Shown: positions 34,121 through 42,211 of the stretch, in pieces | How positions within the stretch are numbered: the stretch's first letter is position 1 | Layout: each line of letters opens with the position of its first letter | NCBI GenBank assembly: GCA_963717985.1 | Contig: CAVQYC010000008.1 | Span: 62,001-126,000, forward strand | Reading direction: 5' to 3' | Length of the DNA: 64,000 bases | Source of the DNA: BOG-1155 sp963717985 | Lineage (GTDB): Bacteria > Desulfobacterota > Syntrophorhabdia > Syntrophorhabdales > WCHB1-27 | Position numbers and translations under genes: made by a program | The notes under the pieces: generated by a model | The model's database searches: none | The model's input: only the letters and a program-made list of their open reading frames with translations | What the model was told of the DNA's origin: nothing

Positions 34121-34759
34121 ATGAAAGATGCATCGAAAAAATCACCCGTATTCACCCCTGATGACGAGCCGTATCTTGGGCGAGAATCTGTGTTTCACTT
34201 CGACGAGGTTATTCTGTCGTGCTTGGAAGCAAATGCTGAGATTGCGGCATACACACACAAAAACGAGTTGACTGACTTGCAGAAGGCGGCTTGCCAGATT
34301 GTTCCCCAAGGCATCAATCTTGCGTTGAGTATTCGTGAACTGGTCCGCCAAGGCTATCTGTTTGCGGCGGCCGTGCTGATACGCCCTCTCATTGAGCGAA
34401 CGGCTATCATTTCATACCTTCATGCGGAACCCCAAAAAGTCTCTTTGTGGCGGGATGGTTGGAAACATGGGAAGCGTCCCAGTCTTGCCACAATGCTGGC
34501 AACAATGAACAAAGAGGTGGATACAGAGCAAGCCCAGAAAGTGTGTAACACCTTCAATTCCTTGACTCATGGCGACCCTATGAGTTCCACCTTCAATTTA
34601 GTGAGCCTTCCTACAGGCGGCTTCGGCTATTCCGTGGGCAAGGTTCTCAACGAACACGACTTCTGTGATTTTGTTTGTTTTCAATCGTATCTTTACTTGA
34701 TCGTCATTATGGCAAGGATGGCAGGGTGTTTTCCTGACGCAAAAAAGCCGAAGCTATAG
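34121..34759 (+). CDS. DUF5677-like protein
   Basis: 212 residues, helical, without signal. The segment LALSIRELVRQGYLFAAAVL followed by IRPLIERTAIISYLH, and the later NSLTHGDPMS, fit the DUF5677 pattern, a HEPN-like helical family frequent on mobile islands with no settled function. Base composition here is more AT-rich than in the core genes, suggesting transfer. A small membrane protein gene follows by 90 bases, and the recombinase element ends 190 bases upstream. Confidence 0.6.
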   Translation: MKDASKKSPVFTPDDEPYLGRESVFHFDEVILSCLEANAEIAAYTHKNELTDLQKAACQIVPQGINLALSIRELVRQGYLFAAAVLIRPLIERTAIISYLHAEPQKVSLWRDGWKHGKRPSLATMLATMNKEVDTEQAQKVCNTFNSLTHGDPMSSTFNLVSLPTGGFGYSVGKVLNEHDFCDFVCFQSYLYLIVIMARMAGCFPDAKKPKL

Positions 34760-34848
34760 CAAACAGCATCACCGGATGTGGCAAACCGGCGCGCCATGCT
34801 CGTGAGCCCCGCGTTGGGCATCAACAATGAAAAAAGGAGGGTGATAGC

Positions 34849-35067
34849 ATGGCTAAGAATGAAATTCAGGAATTGCTTGATACGTTCGGTGATGGATGTG
34901 GGTACGGCGACCCAGAAGCAAGGAAGAACGCCGAGCAAAGACTTCAGGTCCTTCTTGCAAGGGAACAGCAGAAGACTGCTTCCCGACTTAACTGGCTGAC
35001 TTTTGTTCTTGCTGTCGTAGGTGTTCTAAACGTGGCGGTACTGGCGTTTCAAGTGTGGGGCAAGTAA
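34849..35067 (+). CDS. small single-helix membrane protein
   Basis: 72 residues: a charged soluble N-terminal 45 (EARKNAEQRLQVLLAREQQ, probably a coiled coil), then one membrane helix WLTFVLAVVGVLNVAVLAFQ and a very short tail. AAAGGAGGGTGATAGC precedes the ATG, a strong ribosome site. Family not recognised. It is probably co-transcribed with the DUF5677 gene. Confidence 0.6.
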   Translation: MAKNEIQELLDTFGDGCGYGDPEARKNAEQRLQVLLAREQQKTASRLNWLTFVLAVVGVLNVAVLAFQVWGK

Positions 35068-35568
35068 CCCTTTCCTCCCTGATGATAATATTTTCTCAAT
35101 TTCAATATGAGAAAATGTGCTGAATTGTCCCGTTGTTGTATGACGGAAGCCCGAAACCCCTTGTCCTGCCTTGGGGATGGAATCACCAACACTAGACAAA
35201 ACAATGGCAGATGGATGTTATTGAATGCGGGTTGAAAACTTCTACCGATGGTAGGAGGGGCAAAATCTAGCCTTCGAGGAAGCGTCCTCAGAATGCAGAC
35301 CCGAAGTCCGTTCGCTTTCCGTCCCATGGTCGCCCATGGTTTGGTTTTTTCAGGGCAAATGGGTATCACTTTTGTAAACCACACAGGTTACAATCATATG
35401 AAAGTTCTGTTAAAGAATAACAGCTTACTTCAAAACCGACCGGGCTTGACCCCTGCCGACACCGAGGAGCGGCAGCACGCCGGGCTGATTCACCTTTCTA
35501 TAGAATAGTGCTGTTTTGCAGACCGCGCGGTGATTTTGAGAGACCTGGAGAGGAGGCCGCAGCCGCTC
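35068..35568 (+). other. 500-base stretch without a supported gene
   Basis: Contains a hairpin with arms ATTTTCTCA (35090-35098) and TGAGAAAAT (35108-35116) just after the small membrane protein gene, possibly a transcription end but lacking a T-run. The short open frames on both strands have no ribosome sites and protein-unlike composition. The rest shows nothing. Confidence 0.4.
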
Positions 35569-35622
35569 TTGACAGATATACCCTGCGCTGTCATACTGTT
35601 TTTGTTCCCCTGTTACAGTATG
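35569..35622 (+). promoter_or_regulatory. hicBA promoter with palindromic operator
   Basis: TTGACA (35569-35574), 17-base spacer, CATACT (35592-35597). The -10 box lies in the left half of an inverted repeat CATACTGT (35592-35599) / ACAGTATG (35615-35622). This is the position expected for autorepression by the antitoxin. Confidence 0.65.
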
Positions 35623-35648
35623 CAGATGAATGGATTGGAGGCAGAGAA

Positions 35649-35882
35649 ATGGAGACCAAGAAAGAATACCGATTTACCGTCATTATTGAACCCTGCGAAG
35701 AAGGGGGGTATTTTGCCGCGTGCCCTGCTCTTCCGGGCTGCCATGTTGAAGGTGAATCCTATGAGGAAACAATCAGTGAGATGCGGTCGGCCATTCATGC
35801 TTTTATTGCGGACTATCAAGAGGAAGGCGAGACAATACCCGAGGATGACGTAACAGTTACGACGCTCAGGGTAGCCGTGTGA
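35649..35882 (+). CDS. hicB: HicB family antitoxin
   Basis: 77 residues. The HicB partial RNase-H-like fold is clear: YRFTVIIEPCEEGGYFAACP, then ALPGCHVEGESYEE and AIHAFIADYQEEGETIP. The separate C-terminal DNA-binding domain of longer HicB proteins is missing, yet a palindrome sits on the promoter. GGAGG precedes ATG 35649. The stop overlaps the HicA GTG by four bases. HicB normally neutralises HicA and represses the operon. Confidence 0.9.
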   Translation: METKKEYRFTVIIEPCEEGGYFAACPALPGCHVEGESYEETISEMRSAIHAFIADYQEEGETIPEDDVTVTTLRVAV

Positions 35883-36118
35883 CTCCCAGGTTTCCCGCAG
35901 CCTCATCAGGCGAAGTTGTTTCAGCCCTGATAAAGATAGGATTCAGACTGAAACGTCAGGCCGGAAGCAGTCACGCCATATACTTCAGAGAGGCTGATGG
36001 GAAAAGAACCACCGTGCCAATTCACCCCGGGAAACCGCTAAAACGAAAAACACTAAAATCAATACTCGCAGATACCGGCCTTACCATCGCCGAATTCTCC
36101 GACCTGCTAAAACGATAA
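35879..36118 (+). CDS. hicA: HicA family mRNA interferase toxin
   Basis: 79 residues with the double-stranded-RNA-binding-like HicA fold: SGEVVSALIKIGFRLKRQAG, the catalytic His in GSSHAIYFREADGK, TTVPIHPGKPLKRKTLKSIL. Toxins of this family cleave mRNA. GTG start overlapping the hicB stop (GTGA). Gene order here is antitoxin first, whereas many hic loci have toxin first. Confidence 0.9.
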   Translation: MTPRFPAASSGEVVSALIKIGFRLKRQAGSSHAIYFREADGKRTTVPIHPGKPLKRKTLKSILADTGLTIAEFSDLLKR

Positions 36119-36233
36119 GAACCGGACAGCGGGTAGGCCGGGACGGGAAACAATTGATAGGGTAGGGCGCTTGGATCGTAAAAAAGGCTCTTTGCCTTAG
36201 GTCGAGAAGCGAAGAAGATAAAGGAGTGATTCT

Positions 36234-37229
36234 ATGGGCTTCCGATGTTTTCTCTCCGTCCTCCTGCTTACGAGCGTCCTGCTTCTGGCAGGCTCTTGTG
36301 GCGGGCTGAAGATCCAGCTCGGCACCCCGTCCGAAGAGCCGCTCAAAGAGTTCACCCTCGAAGGCAGCCAGAGGGGGAAGGTCCTGGTGATCCCGGTAAC
36401 AGGGTTCCTCTCGGACACGCCGAAAAGGGGTCTGGTGGACCAGCGGCCGAGCCAGGTCCAGGAAGTAGTGGCCCGGCTGCGGCGTGCTGAGAAAGACGAA
36501 GAAGTGAAGGCGGTGCTCCTCGAAATCAACTCTCCAGGCGGTTCAATTACCGCGAGCGACATCCTTTATCATGAAATCATGGACTTCAAGGAGCGTACCG
36601 GGGCCAGGGTCGTCGCGGCCCTGATGGACGTCGCCGCATCGGGGGGCTACTACATCGCGCTCCCGGCGGACCGCATCATAGCCCACCCCACCACCATCAC
36701 AGGCTCGGTGGGAGTCATCCTCGTGCAGCCGAAAGTCACGGGCCTTATGGATAAGCTCGGCCTGAGCGTTGAGGTGAACAAATCCGGCAGCAAGAAAGAC
36801 ATAGGATCCCCCTTCCGTCCGTCCACAGCGGAAGAGCAAAAGATCATGCAGGGGTTGACCGACGAGCTGGGCGGCAGGTTCCTCAGCCTCGTTGCGCGCC
36901 ATCGAGGGATAGGACCGGAGGGCCTGGCTAAGATCGCCAGCGCCCGCATCTATCTGGCCCCAGGGGCCCTTCAGTTAAAGCTTGTGGATGGCGTCGGATA
37001 CCTCAAAGACGCCATCAGCCAGGCCAAGGCCCTCGCTGGCCTTCCGGAAGACGCCAGGGTCGTCGTCTACCGACGCACCAAATATGCGAACGACAACGTC
37101 TACAACACCTCCCTCACCGCCTCAGCCGGTGTGGTCCCACCCCTCATCGAGATGAACCTCCCGGAGATCCTGCCTCCCCTCACCCCTGGTTTCTATTATT
37201 TGTGGCTGCCGGGAAGTGCCGGAAACTGA
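36234..37229 (+). CDS. sppA: signal peptide peptidase SppA (S49 protease)
   Basis: 331 residues. The N-terminal hydrophobic signal FLSVLLLTSVLLLAG is followed by SCGG, a possible lipid-attachment cysteine. The S49 core shows LLEINSPGGSITASD, the nucleophile Ser in DVAASGGYYIAL and the general-base Lys in NKSGSKKDIGSPFR. It degrades leftover signal peptides at the membrane. Length fits the short single-domain form. AAAGGAG precedes the ATG. The 3' end overlaps the convergent patatin gene by 34 bases. Confidence 0.92.
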   Translation: MGFRCFLSVLLLTSVLLLAGSCGGLKIQLGTPSEEPLKEFTLEGSQRGKVLVIPVTGFLSDTPKRGLVDQRPSQVQEVVARLRRAEKDEEVKAVLLEINSPGGSITASDILYHEIMDFKERTGARVVAALMDVAASGGYYIALPADRIIAHPTTITGSVGVILVQPKVTGLMDKLGLSVEVNKSGSKKDIGSPFRPSTAEEQKIMQGLTDELGGRFLSLVARHRGIGPEGLAKIASARIYLAPGALQLKLVDGVGYLKDAISQAKALAGLPEDARVVVYRRTKYANDNVYNTSLTASAGVVPPLIEMNLPEILPPLTPGFYYLWLPGSAGN

Positions 37230-38125
37230 GCCATAAGCTCCCTGATGCGCGGTATGGCCTGTTGCGCGGCTTTGATGCCTTCATCCATCAAGAGCTTCTT
37301 CTGACTGAAGTCAAAGAGTGAGATGCCTTTCGTCTCAGGTTCTATCAGTACATCTGCACTCTTGAGCTTTCCCTTGCTCGACTCGCGCATCATAATATTT
37401 ATTGATTGGGCGATAATGTCGATGAGGGAGTCGATCTGGTAGGTCTTCACGTCTTTTTGCAGGCTGACGGCGATCACGATATCGGCGCCTTTTGCCTTGG
37501 CAATATCGCAGGCGCAGTTGTCCGTCACCCCGCCGTCGACAAGGGTTCTGCTCCCGAACGTCACGGGCACGAAAATGCCGGGGATCGCGGCGGAGGCATG
37601 GATCGCTTTTGCAAGGGAGCCTTTCTCCAGTATGACGGTCTCGCCCGTGTTTAAATCGGTTGCGATAGGATAAAAGGGAATCTTCGTATCTTCAACGCGT
37701 TTCACCTTGGCATGCTGCTCAAGGAACGCCTCGAGCCGTACACCCTGGACAGGGCCCAACTTCGAGTAAGCTATGGAGAAATCGAGTATGTCCCCGCGCT
37801 CGATCTTGAAAGCGGTCCACTCTAGCTGAAAACTGTCCGGGTTTGCCGCGTATAAGCCGCCGATCAGGCTCCCTACGCTTGTGCCGATGATCATATTGAT
37901 GGGTATTTTCTCTTGTTCCAGAACCCTGAGCACTCCCACGTGGGCAAACCCTTTGGCCGATCCCCCCCCGAGGACAAGGGCTATAACCGGCTGTTTTTTC
38001 ATCGTCTTGGCGGCCGGCTGCAGGGCGGCCGGTTTGCCCGTCCGGGGTGCTGTCTGGCAGGAAAAAAGGAAGAAAAGCGCGAAGACTGCGACTAAAACTT
38101 TGCTCTTACGACCGTGAACCCACAT
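37196..38125 (-). CDS. patatin-like phospholipase, probable lipoprotein (RssA-like)
   Basis: 309 residues. The signal ends in FFLFSCQTAP, a likely lipobox with Cys23. The patatin domain has the oxyanion loop LGGGSAKGFAHVG, nucleophile Ser in IGTSVGSLIGG and the catalytic Asp in LVDGGVTDNCA, so the Ser-Asp dyad is intact. It probably hydrolyses lipids at the periplasmic face. Its start lies within the end of the metallo-hydrolase gene downstream on the plus map (20-base overlap), so the two minus-strand genes form an operon. Confidence 0.9.
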   Translation of the reverse strand: MWVHGRKSKVLVAVFALFFLFSCQTAPRTGKPAALQPAAKTMKKQPVIALVLGGGSAKGFAHVGVLRVLEQEKIPINMIIGTSVGSLIGGLYAANPDSFQLEWTAFKIERGDILDFSIAYSKLGPVQGVRLEAFLEQHAKVKRVEDTKIPFYPIATDLNTGETVILEKGSLAKAIHASAAIPGIFVPVTFGSRTLVDGGVTDNCACDIAKAKGADIVIAVSLQKDVKTYQIDSLIDIIAQSINIMMRESSKGKLKSADVLIEPETKGISLFDFSQKKLLMDEGIKAAQQAIPRIRELMAQFPALPGSHK

Positions 38126-38744
38126 ATGGATTATGCACCTTCTCCATCCCTATTGTGCTCTTCGAAGCCTCGCCGTAGTTGTGGCCGGGAAGGACTACCG
38201 TAGCATCCGGCAAGGTAAAAAGTTTGTTGCGTATAGCATTGACGAGGACCTGCCAGGAGCCTCCATCCAGATCGGTCCGCCCGACGCCCCCGACAAAGAG
38301 CGTATCACCGGTGAAGACGAGACCGGGGGTGTACAGGCAGATGGCCCCGGGAGAGTGGCCGGGCGTATGGATCACCTTCAGGGAAATATCGCCGACCGTG
38401 ATCAGGTCGTTTTCGCGGACGGTGATATCGGCGGGTGGGGATGGCTCTGCGCCGAACATGTCCATGAGGTGCGCCGCCTGCTGACTCAAATAGGGTGCTT
38501 CGGCTTCATGAATGACGATTTTGGCGCCCGTCAGTTCTTTCATCCTCTTGTTGCCCATCACGTGATCGATATGGGAATGGGTATTCACGATGTAATTTAT
38601 GCGCAGCTTATGCTTCTCAGCCTCTTTCACCAGCCATTCCCCATCGGCTGCCGGATCTATGACGAGGGCATCTCCCGTTGTCTCTGAGCCGAGCAGGTAA
38701 GCGAAGACCGCGAACCTCCCAACTTCCACCTGTTTTACGAACAT
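38106..38744 (-). CDS. metallo-beta-lactamase fold hydrolase (glyoxalase II-like)
   Basis: 212 residues. Metal-binding signature NTHSHIDHVMGN, then HTPGHSPGAICLY and FTGDTLFVGGVGRTDL, with the last ligand His in VLPGHNYGE. This layout belongs to GloB-like hydrolases of small thioesters; the substrate is unproven. ATG 38744 has GGGAGA upstream; an earlier in-frame start is unsupported. It is the first gene of the pair with the patatin lipase. Confidence 0.88.
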   Translation of the reverse strand: MFVKQVEVGRFAVFAYLLGSETTGDALVIDPAADGEWLVKEAEKHKLRINYIVNTHSHIDHVMGNKRMKELTGAKIVIHEAEAPYLSQQAAHLMDMFGAEPSPPADITVRENDLITVGDISLKVIHTPGHSPGAICLYTPGLVFTGDTLFVGGVGRTDLDGGSWQVLVNAIRNKLFTLPDATVVLPGHNYGEASKSTIGMEKVHNPYVGSRS

Positions 38745-38845
38745 GCGCTCTCCCGCGAAATCACGTTGCCTTAGCATACTATTTTCGGGTATAGTTTTTC
38801 AAACGTTTTTGGTGCGCTGTTTTCAGCGAACGTCTAAAAGGAGGC

Positions 38846-39553
38846 ATGATGCAACCGGTTCTGATAGAGGCACGCGATCTCCCCGATGCATGGTTTCAAT
38901 GCATCTACAGGATTTTTGAGGGAGATGGCGTTCATGAATACGAGGTGGAGAGAGGGTCCTTTGAAGGGGTGAAGAGGAGAGAGTTTGACCTCGTCATGGT
39001 CAATATCAAATATCCCGGAACAAGGCCGTTGATCCCGGATATTCCCGTTGAGCTCGGGGTTCCTCAGCCCACAAGCATGGAATATGTGGAGGATTACCTG
39101 CAATACCTGATGACCGACAGAAAAAAAGAGAATGAGGTCTATACGTACGGGGAGAGACTTACCAACCCCAAGGTGTGGATAAACGGCAGGGAGGTCTCTT
39201 TCGGTATAAATCCGGTCCAGGAGGTGATCGATATCTACCGGAAGAACACGGCCGGGACCAACCAGGCCATCATGGAAGTCGGCATGCCCCAGGATATCCT
39301 GCTCGAAGACCCCCCCTGCCTGCGGCTGATCGATACCCGCGTTGCCGATGGCCGCCTCCACTTTGTGCTCTATTTTCGGAGCTGGGACCTGTGGGCCGGT
39401 TTTCCGTCAAACCTTGCGGCCATCCAGCTCCTCAAGGAATACATGTGCCAGGAAATTGGCGTGCAGGACGGCTCCATCGTGGCTGTAAGCAAAGGGCTTC
39501 ACCTGTACGAATATGCCTTCGCTCTTGCCCTGAAGCGTCTCAGACGGGCATAA
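38846..39553 (+). CDS. thyA: thymidylate synthase, archaeal type
   Basis: 235 residues, shorter than bacterial ThyA and matching the methanogen-type enzyme. The catalytic Cys is C158 in EDPPCLRLIDTR, and the dUMP phosphate/folate motif is RSWDLWAGFPSNLAA (residues 178-192), cognate with the RSxDxxLGxPFN box of ThyA. The later HLYEYAFAL corresponds to the HxY motif. It methylates dUMP to dTMP with methylene-tetrahydrofolate. AAAAGGAGGC precedes paired ATGs (38846, 38849). Confidence 0.82.
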   Translation: MMQPVLIEARDLPDAWFQCIYRIFEGDGVHEYEVERGSFEGVKRREFDLVMVNIKYPGTRPLIPDIPVELGVPQPTSMEYVEDYLQYLMTDRKKENEVYTYGERLTNPKVWINGREVSFGINPVQEVIDIYRKNTAGTNQAIMEVGMPQDILLEDPPCLRLIDTRVADGRLHFVLYFRSWDLWAGFPSNLAAIQLLKEYMCQEIGVQDGSIVAVSKGLHLYEYAFALALKRLRRA

Positions 39554-39625
39554 GCCTCGCCTTTGCAAGTCAGGGGGTAGCGCAGATAGCGCCGACAGAG
39601 ACGGGGCTTCGAGGCCGGCTCGGTA

Positions 39626-40204
39626 TTAGAACTCGCCGTCAAGATTGGAAATACTGAGGAAAAGATCTTTCGACTTCATCCAGAGCGAGCCCCGGTCGAG
39701 CGAGAAGGGTGCAGCACGGCATGCTTCGAGGAGATATCCCCTGGCCTGGGCCGCATCTCCTTTTTTTGAATAAGCGAGGCCCAGGCCGTAGGCGGACTCG
39801 CCTTTCAATCGCGTATAACGGGTGGTAAGCCCTGCGATACGCTGCAGCCTCAGGTAGAGCGCTTCCTTCTGGTTTTGGGCCAGATTCGGGTCATTCCGAG
39901 CCTTTTCGTATGCCTCGCCCACGTAGGCAATGAACTTCAGGTTGTCATCGGTGTAGCGATAAACGGCGTGAAAACTTCTCAGGGCCTCATCAGCCCTCCC
40001 CTTTTTCAATTGATCCTCCCCGGCTTTAAAGTAATCCTGCAGGTTCAGATCGTTCACCCCGATCGCACCAGGGGAAGAAGAGACGGATGTCGCCGCCTGC
40101 CGCTTTGCCTTCCGATCGGTGCCTTGAGCAAGGTGCGGCAAGGCGAGTGCGGCCATGAGTACGATGAGGAAAGGGACCGAAAAAAGCCCTTTCCTCCATG
40201 ACAC
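39626..40204 (-). CDS. exported TPR-like protein
   Basis: 192 residues from the GTG at 40204. Signal LFSVPFLIVLMAALALPHLA, a serine-rich spacer, then helical repeats (YFKAGEDQLKKGRADEALRS; SAYGLGLAYSKKGDAAQARG) typical of TPR proteins. Family not further recognised. The start lies three bases before the HU stop codon on the minus strand, so it appears translationally coupled to HU, an odd pairing. An ATG at 40199 is out of frame. Confidence 0.65.
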   Translation of the reverse strand: MSWRKGLFSVPFLIVLMAALALPHLAQGTDRKAKRQAATSVSSSPGAIGVNDLNLQDYFKAGEDQLKKGRADEALRSFHAVYRYTDDNLKFIAYVGEAYEKARNDPNLAQNQKEALYLRLQRIAGLTTRYTRLKGESAYGLGLAYSKKGDAAQARGYLLEACRAAPFSLDRGSLWMKSKDLFLSISNLDGEF

Positions 40205-40206
40205 CT

Positions 40207-40479
40207 CTATTTCAGCGCCTCCCTGAGTTTGTTGCCCGGTTTGAATTTCGGCACGTTGCATGAAGGGATTTTGATCTCTTTTCCCGTTCTTGGATTCCTG
40301 CCTGTCCTGGAAGCCCTTTCCGTGCACTGAAATGTGCCGAAACCCGTCAGCGTGATCTTGTCTCCACTCTTCAGGGCTTTTTGGATGTTGTCCATGAAGG
40401 AGTTGAGCACTTTTTCCGCGACCGATTTCTTGAGCCCGGCATCGGATGCAACACTGGCAATCAAATCTGCTTTTGTCAT
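40207..40479 (-). CDS. hup: HU family DNA-binding protein
   Basis: 90 residues, the canonical HU length. MTKADLIASVASDAGLKKS opens the dimerisation helices, GDKITLTGFGTFQ leads to the DNA-binding arm, which carries RNPRTGKEIKIP, and KFKPGNKLREAL ends it. A histone-like protein bending DNA. ATG 40479 with AGGAGAGG upstream; the GTG nine bases earlier is less likely. It is transcribed from the same side as tRNA-Met immediately upstream. Confidence 0.95.
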   Translation of the reverse strand: MTKADLIASVASDAGLKKSVAEKVLNSFMDNIQKALKSGDKITLTGFGTFQCTERASRTGRNPRTGKEIKIPSCNVPKFKPGNKLREALK

Positions 40480-40539
40480 TATCTTCACCTCTCCTCAAGA
40501 TTTGGCAAGTCGATCAGGAACCATAAAACTCTATCAATA

Positions 40540-40613
40540 TGGCGGTGCAGGGAATTGAACCCCGGACACTGCGGATATGAGCCGCATGCTCTAACCATCT
40601 GAGCTACACCGCC
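40540..40613 (-). tRNA. tRNA-Met (anticodon CAT)
   Basis: On the minus strand: acceptor GGCGGTG pairs with CACCGCC, D-arm AGCTCAGATGGTTAGAGC, anticodon loop CTCATAT, T-arm GGGGTTCAATTCCC, discriminator A. CCA is not encoded, unlike the two tRNAs near position 2000. Acceptor and loop look like elongator Met; a lysidine-type Ile tRNA cannot be fully excluded. Confidence 0.92.
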
Positions 40614-40622
40614 TTACCATCT

Positions 40623-40651
40623 CATATAAGCTATAATGCCTGTATTGTCAA
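40623..40651 (-). promoter_or_regulatory. promoter of tRNA-Met and probably HU
   Basis: On the minus strand TTGACA (40646-40651), 17-base spacer, TATATG (40623-40628), about ten bases before the tRNA 5' end. No terminator was seen between the tRNA and HU, so read-through into hup is plausible. Confidence 0.65.
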
Positions 40652-40875
40652 TAAGAATTTGTGTTTTCGCCTGGGTTTGCACGCTCCCCTTTTCTTTTAC
40701 GTTCCTTGTCGATTATACTTTTTCTTTCGGGTCGTGCGCTTCTTTGTATCCGGCCCCCACTGCATGTCGTCGCCGCGTATCTTCGCTTGCTGTGCGGGCC
40801 GGTCCTTTGCAAGGGTTGCGTTCTTGCCTCCGCTCCCGCATTTCGAGAAAAGAGGGAAGGAAAAGAGGTTGATGC

Positions 40876-41601
40876 GTGAAGATCAAGATACTTGGCACGG
40901 GCACCGCGACACCCTCCCTGAGCAGATCGTCTTCTTCCTGTCTGCTCTCCACCTCGGAGGGAAACATACTGATCGATGTGGGGCCCTCCGTGGTCCGAAG
41001 ACTTCTGGAGTGTGGTTATGACGTGAACGATATTGATATGATCGTGCTTACCCATTTTCATCCCGACCATACCGTCGACCTCGCCACGCTTCTTTTCGCC
41101 TGCAACTATGGCGAGCGGCAAAGGCAAAAAGACCTGTTTCTTGTCGGGGGGCGGGGGATAGGGCTCTTCTTCCGGAGGCTCTCACGCCTGTATCCCTGGG
41201 TAGTCCCCGTCAGCTATCGCCTGGCCATAAAAGCCGTGCCCTGTGGCACCGTGCGCATCGGTGAGGTCTCGCTCGTGACTGCCCCCATGGTCCACAGGGA
41301 TGAGAGCATCGGGGTGCGCATCGAAGAGCGGGGGAAAAGCGTCGTTTTCTCGGGCGATACCGACTACTCGCCCGCCCTTGCGGCACTCGCGGCACATACC
41401 GATCTCCTGGTGGTCGAATGTTTCTTCCCCGAGCAGAAGGTGCGGGGCCATCTGAACCTGTCCGCGCTCCTCTCGATCGTCCGGGAGGCGAAGCCGAAGC
41501 GCGTTATCATGTCCCATCTCGCACCCGTGTGGGAGGAATTTCGTGGTGTGCTGCCGGCGCCCCTGCTTTTGGGGGAAGACGGGTTGAGCCTGGATCTGTG
41601 A
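40876..41601 (+). CDS. metallo-beta-lactamase fold hydrolase, RNase Z-like
   Basis: 241 residues. It begins KIKILGTGTATPSLSRSSSS, the N-terminal strand and loop of the RNase Z group, followed by the metal motif LTHFHPDHTVDL, SGDTDYSP and the final His in VIMSHLAP. The long substrate-gripping exosite of true RNase Z is absent, so it may act on RNA or on another phosphodiester. GTG start (40876) with AGAGG upstream. It stands alone, reading away from tRNA-Met. Confidence 0.82.
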   Translation: MKIKILGTGTATPSLSRSSSSCLLSTSEGNILIDVGPSVVRRLLECGYDVNDIDMIVLTHFHPDHTVDLATLLFACNYGERQRQKDLFLVGGRGIGLFFRRLSRLYPWVVPVSYRLAIKAVPCGTVRIGEVSLVTAPMVHRDESIGVRIEERGKSVVFSGDTDYSPALAALAAHTDLLVVECFFPEQKVRGHLNLSALLSIVREAKPKRVIMSHLAPVWEEFRGVLPAPLLLGEDGLSLDL

Positions 41602-41636
41602 AGCTTTCCGGCAGGACCTCTTTATTTCTTCGCCGC

Positions 41637-42206
41637 TCACACGTCGAAAGTCTCTTCGAGCACGATCCTCCCGGTGTCAATATCCCATATGCTTGCGGTG
41701 CCCTTTGCCAGGTCAAGGACCCCCGCCGTTTTCCTGAAGGGGCTTGACGGACTGGGGATGGCAGGCGTGCCTGGGTTGATGATCAGGCTGTTCCCCACTT
41801 TCTTGATGCGGGGCGTATGGCTGTGACCGTGCACGAGGACGGCGAGGTCGAACCGCCTCACCAGGTTTTCAAAATCCTCTTCCTTCTTGTTCTCTCCGTG
41901 GAGGACGAGGATTCTCTTGCCGTCGATGTAAAGGAGCGCGTAAGGGGACTGAAGAGGTGCGGTGAGGACGAACTGGTCTACATCGGCATCGCAGTTCCCT
42001 CTGGCGATCATCAGCGGCACGTGCAGGCTGTTTATCTTCTCGGCCAGGGCTGCGGTATTGTAGCCGTCTGCGAAGGGGTTCCTGGGGCCATGGTAGAGCA
42101 CGTCCCCCGCGTGGAGGATCATCTCGACGTCGCGAAACGGCCCGTCGAGGGCTTCTTGAAAACCTTTGACTGAGCCGTGTGTATCACTGATCAGACCGAT
42201 TTTCAT
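41637..42206 (-). CDS. YfcE/MJ0936-type metallophosphoesterase
   Basis: About 189 residues. Calcineurin-like motifs in order: GLISDTHGSVKGFQ (D-x-H), LHAGDVLYHG (GD), RGNCDAD (GNCD), LVLHGE and VHGHSHTPRI (GHTH). These two-metal phosphodiesterases hydrolyse model phosphodiesters; physiological substrate unknown. ATG 42206 gives the family N-terminus MKIGLISDTHG; a TTG at 42215 overlaps the upstream gene's stop (TTGA) and has AGGAGA nearby, so coupling to the methylase-like gene is possible. Confidence 0.9.
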   Translation of the reverse strand: MKIGLISDTHGSVKGFQEALDGPFRDVEMILHAGDVLYHGPRNPFADGYNTAALAEKINSLHVPLMIARGNCDADVDQFVLTAPLQSPYALLYIDGKRILVLHGENKKEEDFENLVRRFDLAVLVHGHSHTPRIKKVGNSLIINPGTPAIPSPSSPFRKTAGVLDLAKGTASIWDIDTGRIVLEETFDV

Positions 42207-42211
42207 CCTGG

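Noticed and set aside
35248..35508. 86-codon plus-strand frame and the opposite minus-strand frame
   Set aside because: No ribosome site, unlikely composition, no relation to neighbours.
40614..40875. Coding region in the gap between tRNA-Met and the RNase Z-like gene
   Set aside because: Several short frames overlap on both strands without ribosome sites; the region is better explained by two divergent promoters.
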